Assembly: GCA_009694165.1 (NCBI GenBank)
Contig: SHVP01000078.1
Coordinates: 1-11,404, forward strand
Direction: 5' to 3'
From: Alphaproteobacteria bacterium
Lineage (GTDB): Bacteria > Pseudomonadota > Alphaproteobacteria > SHVP01
Length of the DNA: 11,404 bases
The notes under the pieces were generated by a model. The model saw only the letters and a list, made by a program, of their open reading frames with translations, ran no database searches and was not told where the DNA came from. A program made the translations under genes and the position numbers. Shown in pieces: positions 5,999-11,404 of the stretch (position 1 is the stretch's first letter; each line of letters opens with the position of its first letter).

Positions 5999-7132
5999 AT
6001 GCCGCAACCCGGTTCGCACGCGATGATGCCGACAACCTCGCACGACGAGGGCGCACGCCTCGGATTCGTCTTCACCCTCAAGGAGCACGTTACCAGGGAG
6101 ATCGGCCCCGGCAATCGCGCGGTGTATGAGCGCAAAATCGAACCCGCATTTCGTAAGCGCCATGGCCGCAGCCCCAAGGACCGCCATGAGGTTCATCACG
6201 CGATGCGCACCGACGACTATTGGCGCATGTTCGGTTCATTGTCGCGCCTCTACCAGGAAATTCGGCAGGACTACAACCAGGATGTTGTTTCCCGTCAGTT
6301 GCCCGATCTCATTGACCGCGCCCGGCGCCTTCACGCCAAGGCCAAAGGGACGCTGCGCCTCGATCCGACGTTGTCGATCCCGCGCTACCACACGGCGGTT
6401 GACATTCACTGCCTGCCCGGTGGCTACCACTCCGAGCGGTGCGCGGACGACGTAAGCTCGGGTGCGCTCTACGACCCGGGCGTCTATCACTTCGCGATGG
6501 GCGCGATGGGCGCCTACAACGAAGACATGGGCGTGGCCGTCTCAAACTGGGTGAAGAAAACGAGACCCGGTTTCCGGCCAACCCGCATCCTCGATATGGG
6601 ATGCACCGTCGGGCATTGCACAACCCCCTACGCCGATGCATTTCCCGGCGCCGAACTCCATGCCATCGACGTCGCCGCACCGGTCTTGCGCTACGCCCAT
6701 GGCCGCGCCGAGTCGATGGGCAAGGTCGTCCACTTCTCGCAACAGAACGCCGAGCGCACCGATTTTCCAGCAGGCTCGTTCGACCTGATCGTCTCCCACA
6801 TCCTGCTGCATGAAACGTCGTTCCGCGCGATCTACAACATCATGAAGGAATGCCATCGCTTGCTGGCGCCGGGCGGCTTGGTCGTGCATGCCGAGGCGCC
6901 GGTTCGCAACGCCGAGATTCCCGCGTTCGACGCCTTCATGCATGACTGGGCGACCCACTACAACGCCGAGCCGTTCTGGGGCACGCTGCACGACATGGAC
7001 CTGATGAAGCCGGCCGAGAAGGCGGGTTTCGCCAAGGAAAAGACGTTCATCGCCTACGCGCCCAAGCACTTCGGTGGCGGGCCGGGGCTGACCGGCGGAG
7101 GGCAGTGGCTGCTGTATGGGGCGACCCGCTAG
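5999..7132 (+). CDS. Class I SAM-dependent methyltransferase, paralogue 2 of 3 (MT2)
   Basis: A 377-residue protein colinear with MT1. Its N-terminal region carries HDEGAR, PGNRAVYERKIEPAF, HGRSPKDRHE and GALYDPGVYHF, and opens with MMPTTSHDE, like MT3. The SAM fold shows ILDMGCTVGH (197-206), Asp224 in HAIDVAA, HFSQQNAERTDFP, FDLIVSHILLHET and CHRLLAPGGLVVHAEAP. HYNAEPFW follows in the C-terminal part, as in MT3. The C-terminal tail is shorter than in MT1 and glycine-rich (FGGGPGLTGGGQWL). AAGGGAGA (5986-5993), 5 nt upstream, sets the start. It probably shares a transcript with the two VOC genes before it and the bicupins after it (79-nt gap). Enzyme class is inferred from fold; substrate unknown. 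Confidence 0.88.
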   Translation: MPQPGSHAMMPTTSHDEGARLGFVFTLKEHVTREIGPGNRAVYERKIEPAFRKRHGRSPKDRHEVHHAMRTDDYWRMFGSLSRLYQEIRQDYNQDVVSRQLPDLIDRARRLHAKAKGTLRLDPTLSIPRYHTAVDIHCLPGGYHSERCADDVSSGALYDPGVYHFAMGAMGAYNEDMGVAVSNWVKKTRPGFRPTRILDMGCTVGHCTTPYADAFPGAELHAIDVAAPVLRYAHGRAESMGKVVHFSQQNAERTDFPAGSFDLIVSHILLHETSFRAIYNIMKECHRLLAPGGLVVHAEAPVRNAEIPAFDAFMHDWATHYNAEPFWGTLHDMDLMKPAEKAGFAKEKTFIAYAPKHFGGGPGLTGGGQWLLYGATR

Positions 7133-7211
7133 ACCGGCCGACTAGGGCCCGCCGCGTTCGCGCGTCGACGCCCGGTCAAATCGGCAGCGGCGGCAGCAGG
7201 CGGCGTTTACG

Positions 7212-8063
7212 ATGGCACGACCCCACATAGAGTTCATCCAAGCCCAATTGTTGCCTTGGCAGCGCGGTCTCTATGGCGGCGCGCGGCCTGAAATCGACAT
7301 GCGCATCCTGTCCCTCGACGAGGGAAATGGCAGCTCGACCTTGATGTTGCGCTATCCCGCCGGTTGGGCGCGACCGCAACCAGAGCACCTGACCGCCGAC
7401 GAGGAATTTTTCGTGCTCGACGGGGCGATCGAGATCAACGGACAAGTCTACGACCGTCATTGCTACGGCCATCATCCGGCCGGATTCGTCCGCCATTCGT
7501 CATATTGTGGCGGTGGCGCTGTCGTGCTCGCATATTTTTCCGCGGAGCCCAAGGCTATTCGAGGCCTACCCTTTTTCGGCATGCGCTGGCCCGACCGCCT
7601 GGTGCGCTTCATCGATACCAAGCGTATGCAGGGCAGCGAGAGAGGGCGCGCGGAGATGTTTCCCGGCATCAAGACCAGCGGCTCCCTGCACAAACGCCTG
7701 AAGACCGACCCGGTCACGGGCGAGGTAACGTGGCTTGTCTTAATTCGCGGCGGCTCGGTCATGACGCAGAAGGAGACCCACCCCGTCATCGAAGAGGAGT
7801 TCTCCCTATCCGGCGATCAGGTGGGCCCGCTCGGCAACATGCGGCCGGGCGCCTATTTTTGGCGGCCGGCCGGAATCCAGCACGGGCCGTTCGGTAGCGC
7901 CACCGGCACCATTCACTTGGTTCGTGGTATCGGCGGGCGCTACACGACCGTCCTCGAAGATACGCCCGAGCCGTTCGCGTGGGATGCGCCCTACCGGCCG
8001 GTGCTGCCGCCAGCCTATCGCCGCTATGTCGAGGGCTATGGTGACCGCGAGACCAACTATTGA
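7212..8063 (+). CDS. Bicupin protein, first of a tandem pair
   Basis: A 283-residue protein with two cupin halves. The first has EHLTADEEFFVLDG (58-71), giving candidate ligands His59 and Glu64/Glu65, then PAGFVRH with His95. The second has HPVIEEEFSLSG (190-201; His190, Glu194-196) and RPAGIQHGPF (His224). The pattern resembles the ChrR-like/DUF4437 type of cupin, which keeps a single His in motif 1 in place of HxH. Cupins of this kind bind Fe, Mn, Zn or Ni and include dioxygenases, isomerases and sensor domains. The C-terminus PYRPVLPPAY...RETNY is shared with the next gene. The ATG at 7212 is preceded only by a weak GCAGGCGG. Its stop is 9 nt before the next start, so the pair should be co-translated. 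Confidence 0.82.
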   Translation: MARPHIEFIQAQLLPWQRGLYGGARPEIDMRILSLDEGNGSSTLMLRYPAGWARPQPEHLTADEEFFVLDGAIEINGQVYDRHCYGHHPAGFVRHSSYCGGGAVVLAYFSAEPKAIRGLPFFGMRWPDRLVRFIDTKRMQGSERGRAEMFPGIKTSGSLHKRLKTDPVTGEVTWLVLIRGGSVMTQKETHPVIEEEFSLSGDQVGPLGNMRPGAYFWRPAGIQHGPFGSATGTIHLVRGIGGRYTTVLEDTPEPFAWDAPYRPVLPPAYRRYVEGYGDRETNY

Positions 8064-8072
8064 AGAGTTGCC

Positions 8073-8924
8073 GTGGCCCGTCCTCACCTCGAGTTTATTC
8101 CAGCCCAGGTCGTGCCCTGGCAGCGCGGTCTCGCCGGTGGCGCGCGCCCGGAGGTGGAGACACGCATTCTCTCGCTCGACGAAACGAACGGCGCCACCAG
8201 CGTCATCATCCGGTATCCGGCCGGCTTTGCGCGCAACGCTGCCGAGCACCTTGCTGCCGACGAGGAGTTTCTCGTTCTCGATGGTGCCATCGAAATAAAC
8301 GGCCAAGTCCATGGTCGCCAGTGCTATGGGTTTTTTCCCGCTGGATTCGTCCGTCACTCGGTCTTCGTGCCGAGCGGCGCGGTGGTTCTGACCTTCTTTT
8401 CGGCGGAGCCCGTGTCCCATGACGGCACGCCGGCAGACGGGCTCTACCGGCCGGAGCGTCTGGTCCGCTTTCTCGACACCCGGCGCATGGCCGGAGATGA
8501 AAAGGCGCGAGAGAAACTATTCCCCGGCATCAAGACCTCGGGGCCGCTGCATAAGCGCCTGAAGACCGACCCAGTGACCAACGAGATCACCTGGTTGGTC
8601 GCCATCCGCGGCGGCTGGGCGATGACGCAAACCGAAATTCACCCGTGCGTGGAGGAGGAGTACGCGCTCACCGGCGAGCTCGTCGGCCCCCATGGCACCA
8701 TGCGGCCTGGCTCCTATTTCTGGCGCCCACCCGGCATTGAGCACGGACCCTTCGCCACCCTGACCGGCTGCCTGCGTCTGGTCCGGGGGGTCGGGGGCAA
8801 GTATACGGCCACACTGGCCGACGCACCGGACCCGCCACGCTTCGACGTACCCTACCGGCCCATCCTGCCGCCAGCCTACCGCGACTACGTGCGCTCCTAT
8901 CGCGACAGCGAAACCAACTACTGA
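8073..8924 (+). CDS. Bicupin protein, second of a tandem pair
   Basis: Also 283 residues and alignable to the preceding gene without visible gaps, so metal-ligand positions coincide: EHLAADEEFLVLDG (His59, Glu64/65), PAGFVRH (His95), HPCVEEEYALTG (His190) and RPPGIEHGPF (His224). The long linker (FPGIKTSGPLHKRLKTDPVT) and the tail PYRPILPPAY...SETNY are nearly the same in both. The start is GTG at 8073, 9 nt after the upstream TGA, with GAAGAG just before it and MARPHLEFIPAQ matching MARPHIEFIQAQ. Both copies keep the metal site, which argues for two active subunits or two related substrates and against decay of one copy. It ends 18 nt before the stop of the convergent DUF1330 gene, with no terminator visible. 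Confidence 0.82.
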   Translation: MARPHLEFIPAQVVPWQRGLAGGARPEVETRILSLDETNGATSVIIRYPAGFARNAAEHLAADEEFLVLDGAIEINGQVHGRQCYGFFPAGFVRHSVFVPSGAVVLTFFSAEPVSHDGTPADGLYRPERLVRFLDTRRMAGDEKAREKLFPGIKTSGPLHKRLKTDPVTNEITWLVAIRGGWAMTQTEIHPCVEEEYALTGELVGPHGTMRPGSYFWRPPGIEHGPFATLTGCLRLVRGVGGKYTATLADAPDPPRFDVPYRPILPPAYRDYVRSYRDSETNY

Positions 8925-8942
8925 CGCGTCGATCCGGCGGGC

Positions 8943-9239
8943 CTAGTGCCCGACGAACCCCTCGCAGATGACCAGGTGGATTTCGCCAGCCCCGGTACGC
9001 GACGCCTTCGCCGCCGCATAGTCGGGATCCGCATAGAACGCGCGCGCCTTGGCAAGGTCGGAAAACTCGATCACGACGACGCTGCCAGCCCGCGGCGGGC
9101 CCTCGACGGTCGTCGGGTTGCGATCGTTGATGACCATTCGTGCACCATATTTCGCCAGCAGCGCCGGCATGCTCTCGCGATATTGTTTCATCCCTTCCGG
9201 TTTGGTCACGGCCACATGGCCGACGGCGTAGGCAGGCAT
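8943..9239 (-). CDS. DUF1330 family protein
   Basis: A 98-residue small protein. MPAYAVGHVAVTKPEGMKQY, then LLAKYGARMVI, VEGPPRAGSVVVIEFSDLAKARAFYADPDY and a final strand IHLVICEG match the DUF1330 pattern, a dimeric alpha/beta ferredoxin-like barrel related to the NIPSNAP/EthD type. The biochemical role of the family is unknown; related barrels are oxygenases, cyclases or isomerases acting on small aromatic compounds. AAGGAGG, 5 nt before the ATG at 9239, is a near-perfect ribosome site. The frame also stays open upstream into the NTF2-like gene (see findings), but the ribosome site and family N-terminus support this start. Confidence 0.88.
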   Translation of the reverse strand: MPAYAVGHVAVTKPEGMKQYRESMPALLAKYGARMVINDRNPTTVEGPPRAGSVVVIEFSDLAKARAFYADPDYAAAKASRTGAGEIHLVICEGFVGH

Positions 9240-9700
9240 GGAATCCTCCTTGGTGAATAGCGCTCCTGAGTGTCTAGCGCTTGGTGAAGGTTCGGTGGTC
9301 GGCGGGACGCCGTTCGGGATGGTTCCTTCATGGTGATGTCGGCGCAGCCAGCGGCTCGCTGAAACACGTCGGTGATGCGAATGCGGTTCGCCATGGCGTT
9401 CGGCGGTTCATAGGAGAAAATCAGGTAGTACCGCGCCAGTGCGGTGTCGTCCCAGACATCCACCAGCACGGGATCCTCGACATTGATCGTGAGTTTGCCG
9501 CGACGCATCGATTGGCCGACATCGTTCTTGCGGAAACGCGCGCGCCCTTCAGCACCGATGAACAATTCCGGTTCGAACATGTCCCATATGGTGCCGTCGG
9601 GGTGATCCATCACACGCATCCCATCGATGCTGTGGGCGGCAAAGGCCGCGAAGTTGGCGCGAATCATGCGGGTGATTTCGGCTCGATCGTCGGTGGTCAT
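9240..9700 (-). pseudogene. NTF2-like (SnoaL/DUF4440-type) gene with a frameshift near its 3' end
   Basis: From ATG 9700 the protein reads MTTDDRAEITRMIRANFAAF and continues through LFIGAEGRARFRKNDV and DDTALARYYLIFSYE to NRIRITDVFQ, the cone-shaped NTF2-like fold used by small polyketide cyclases, isomerases and unknown proteins. After Gln (codon 9361-9359) the frame turns into non-family sequence running to a stop at 9206 inside the DUF1330 gene. The frame one base away from 9356 reads RWLRRHHHEGTIPNGVPP, the W...H-rich ending expected of this family, so one base appears to be missing near 9353-9358. This is a real inactivating mutation or a sequencing error. The corrected frame has no stop before the DUF1330 ATG. 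The ribosome site before 9700 is weak (CGGGACAG). Confidence 0.7.
9259..9281. repeat. Small inverted repeat between the NTF2-like and DUF1330 genes
   Basis: Two copies of the self-complementary hexamer AGCGCT (9259-9264 and 9276-9281) can form a 6-bp stem with an 11-nt loop, just upstream of the DUF1330 ribosome site. It could be a weak attenuator or mRNA-stability hairpin, or chance. Confidence 0.25.
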
Positions 9701-9979
9701 GGTCTGTCCCGTCCGGCTGCCGTAAGGCTAGTGGCGAAATCCGTGGCAATCACCCACTTTTGACGCGGGGCCTCGCCGCCGCCCGATCGATCTTTGAGCG
9801 GCTTCGGGGTCCGACAGGTCGCGGACTCGGGGCAGCCGGCGGGCCGGGACTGGCCGTTCGGCCGGCGCTTGGCCGAGAATTCGGCGGGCGATCGGGCAAT
9901 CCCCGGGTGGCGGTGCCGCCACTGATCCGGCTAAGATAGCGCCCGTCGCCCGACGGACCTGACAGACGGAGAGATCGCC
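9701..9979. promoter_or_regulatory. 279-bp divergent region with inverted repeats and probable MT3 promoter
   Basis: This gap separates the NTF2-like gene (-) from MT3 (+), and I see no convincing coding sequence in it. It holds a GGCCG-TT-CGGCC inverted repeat (9852-9863), a near-perfect GTGGCGG-TG-CCGCCAC repeat (9907-9922), a -10-like TAAGAT (9932-9937) 48 nt before the MT3 ATG, and CCGTCG-CC-CGACGG (9943-9956) between that -10 and the start codon. GGAGAG (9968-9973) is the MT3 ribosome site. No good -35 is visible. The two repeats flanking the -10 look like candidate operator sites or leader hairpins. No minus-strand promoter stands out. Confidence 0.4.
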
Positions 9980-11167
9980 ATGGTCGTTCGCATAACTGAG
10001 CCTTACCCGCATCAAATGATGCCGCTGGCGACGCACGATGAACTCGCGCGTCAGAACGCCACCCTCGGCATCAAGTTATTCATGACTTACAACGTCTATC
10101 CAGGCGACGAGGTTGTTTTCGACAAACAGGCGAAGCCGAGGTTCGTGCGCGAGAAAGGGCGAACTCCTAAGGACAAGTACGAGATGCGGCACCTGATGAT
10201 GCGGCAGCCTTACACGCAGATGTGGAGTGCGATCGCCCGCACCCTCCAGGAAATGCTTTGGTACAACATGGGGGAGTGCATCGAACGGCAGTTGCCGGAG
10301 CTCGACCGTACCGCCGCCCAGCTGCACCGCAAGGCCAAGGGCACGTTGCGGATCGACCCGCAGTTCAAAGTGCCGGCCTACTTGTCCGACGTCGATATCC
10401 ATGCGGCCCCTGGCAGCTATGGTACCGATCTGAGTGCCGACGACGTCTTCGCCGGCGCTCTCTACGACCGGGGCGCCTATTACTATTCAAAGGGCCTGTC
10501 CGGTCCGTTCAACGACAACACCGGCCGCGCGCTTGTAGAAGTCTGCAAGGCGGTGTTCCCCAATTTTAAGCCGAAGCGGATTCTTGATTTCGGTTGCGCG
10601 GTGGGCGCGTCGACCCTGCCGTGGAAGACGGCTTTCCCGGACGCCGAGGTCTCCGGCATCGATGTCGGGTCAGCGATGATGCGCTACGCCCATGCGCGGG
10701 CCGAAGCATTCGGTCACGCGGTGCATTTCAGCCAGCAGAGCGCCGAACACACCGATTTTCCCGACAACTATTTCGACATCGTAGCGTCGTCGGGCGTCTT
10801 CCATGAGACGTCGCACTCGGGTTCGAGCAACATCATGAAAGAGGTCTACCGAATTCTGAAGCCGGGCGGCATGTCGATCAACTCGGATATTCCGCACCAG
10901 CACCACAATGACTTGCACGACCAGTTCATGCTCGATTGGGATTGCCATTACAACGCCGAGCCCTTCTGGGCGCAGTGGACGTCGATGACCTCGCAGGAAT
11001 TGATGAGTCAGGCTGGCTTCCCACCGGCGAACGTGTGGGAAAAGTGGCGCGATCGCGATCACCAAGGGGGGTACAGCCTGCATGATCGACCCAAGGAGGG
11101 GCCGCACATTTCGAATCAGGGCGGCATCGGCAAGGGTGTGTTCTGGGGCGCCGTCAAGCCCGCCTGA
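9980..11167 (+). CDS. Class I SAM-dependent methyltransferase, paralogue 3 of 3 (MT3)
   Basis: A 395-residue protein with the same architecture as MT1 and MT2. The N-terminal region has HQMMPLATHDELARQ, YPGDEVVFDKQAKPRF, KGRTPKDKYEMRH and GALYDRGAYYY. The SAM fold has ILDFGCAVGAST (201-212), Asp228 in SGIDVGS, HFSQQSAEHTDFP, FDIVASSGVFHET and VYRILKPGGMSIN. HYNAEPFW recurs before the C-terminal helix. The PGN of MT1/MT2 is PGD here, and the catalytic-loop region is the most diverged of the three, suggesting a different substrate or partner. GGAGAG, 6 nt upstream, supports the ATG at 9980; in-frame Met13/14 align with the MMP of MT2, so the first Met is preferred. It is apparently expressed alone and ends at a perfect palindrome. 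Confidence 0.88.
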   Translation: MVVRITEPYPHQMMPLATHDELARQNATLGIKLFMTYNVYPGDEVVFDKQAKPRFVREKGRTPKDKYEMRHLMMRQPYTQMWSAIARTLQEMLWYNMGECIERQLPELDRTAAQLHRKAKGTLRIDPQFKVPAYLSDVDIHAAPGSYGTDLSADDVFAGALYDRGAYYYSKGLSGPFNDNTGRALVEVCKAVFPNFKPKRILDFGCAVGASTLPWKTAFPDAEVSGIDVGSAMMRYAHARAEAFGHAVHFSQQSAEHTDFPDNYFDIVASSGVFHETSHSGSSNIMKEVYRILKPGGMSINSDIPHQHHNDLHDQFMLDWDCHYNAEPFWAQWTSMTSQELMSQAGFPPANVWEKWRDRDHQGGYSLHDRPKEGPHISNQGGIGKGVFWGAVKPA

Positions 11168-11188
11168 GGCCGATACGGTTTAGCTAAC

Positions 11189-11216
11189 GAAACGGCCGCC
11201 CTAGGGCGGCCGTTTC
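11189..11216. terminator. 28-nt perfect palindrome, bidirectional terminator between convergent genes
   Basis: Bases 11189-11202 (GAAACGGCCGCCCT) are the exact reverse complement of 11203-11216, giving a hairpin of about 12 bp with A/T-rich flanks (AAA before, TTT after). It sits 22 bp after the MT3 stop and 27 bp before the stop of the minus-strand peptidase gene, where a two-way intrinsic terminator is expected. The T-tract is short (TTT, then CCAATT). Confidence 0.7.
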
Positions 11217-11242
11217 CAATTGGACCATGAACATCGCGCCGG

Positions 11243-11404
11243 CTACGCGGGCCCCACCACCAGGTCATTCTGCATCGAGGTGAGCGGCTCGAAGCCGTTC
11301 CGGGTGACCAGTAGCGTGTCCTCAAGGTGCATCGAGCCCCATCCCCATTCGCTGAACGGCATGTCGACATTGATTACCATGTTTTCCTCGAAGACATAGT
11401 CGCT
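11243..11404 (-). CDS. M24 family metallopeptidase (Xaa-Pro peptidase/creatinase fold), C-terminal fragment
   Basis: 53 residues plus the stop (TAG at 11245-11243) are visible; the rest lies beyond the window. The sequence FEENMVINVDMPFSEWGWGS followed by MHLEDTLLVTRNGFEPLT is the end of the pita-bread fold. It resembles the E-P-G-x-Y and x-E-D-x-x-L-V-T segments of aminopeptidase P, prolidase and creatinase, including the last metal-ligand Glu in LED. The preceding ligand position, usually Glu (VEPG), is Asp in NVDMP. M24 members cleave Xaa-Pro or related C-N bonds using a two-metal site, and some have lost metals and do other reactions. The function of this copy is not determined by this fragment. 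Confidence 0.75.
   Translation of the reverse strand, partial: SDYVFEENMVINVDMPFSEWGWGSMHLEDTLLVTRNGFEPLTSMQNDLVVGPA

Noticed and set aside
7806..8420. Minus-strand open frame across the bicupin junction
   Set aside because: It spans the boundary of two well-supported cupin genes in antisense and resembles no family.
1..11404. CRISPR arrays, tRNA/rRNA genes, insertion sequences, attachment sites, riboswitches
   Set aside because: No regularly spaced repeats, cloverleaf-like sequences, transposase or integrase genes, or terminal inverted repeats were seen on reading both strands. Small RNAs cannot be excluded by eye.

Overview
The window is GC-rich, densely coded bacterial DNA. Codon use, strong Shine-Dalgarno sites and the families present (VOC, SDR, DUF1330, NTF2-like, bicupin, GST, M24 peptidase) fit an environmental proteobacterium, perhaps a Rhodospirillales-like alphaproteobacterium. 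That placement is an impression, because the window holds no rRNA, tRNA or housekeeping marker. It looks like an accessory small-molecule metabolism region. I saw no transposase, integrase, CRISPR array or phage gene.

Layout. 1-865 (+): the 3' part of a two-domain VOC (glyoxalase-fold) protein. It converges, across a strong hairpin at 900-929, on a minus-strand pair: a GST-like protein (2419-1760) followed by an alpha/beta-hydrolase-fold protein (1713-931). The GST and the first methyltransferase (MT1, 2524-3696, +) diverge from a 104-bp promoter region. 3697-4017 holds no clear gene, only a possible broken small ORF. An SDR oxidoreductase (4773-4018, -) diverges from a plus-strand run of two VOC paralogues (about 4886-5371 and 5421-5906), MT2 (5999-7132) and two tandem bicupins (7212-8063 and 8073-8924). 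A DUF1330 protein (9239-8943, -) and a frameshifted NTF2-like gene (9700-9240, -) follow. After a 279-bp gap rich in inverted repeats comes MT3 (9980-11167, +). A 28-nt perfect palindrome separates MT3 from the C-terminal end of an M24 metallopeptidase on the minus strand (11404-11243).

How it may work together. The striking feature is repeated paralogy: three methyltransferases with the same uncharacterised N-terminal region of about 165 residues, two near-identical-length bicupins and two short VOC proteins, all within about 9 kb. This fits a locus that modifies or breaks down a small organic, perhaps aromatic or polyketide-like, compound, using SAM methylation (or a non-methylating SAM-fold reaction), metal-cupin chemistry, VOC chemistry, an NAD(P)-dependent SDR and small ferredoxin-like or NTF2-like cyclase/isomerase-type folds. 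The substrate cannot be read from the sequence. Several members lack textbook active-site residues (alpha/beta-hydrolase, GST, VOC pair), so some may be non-enzymatic or do unusual chemistry.
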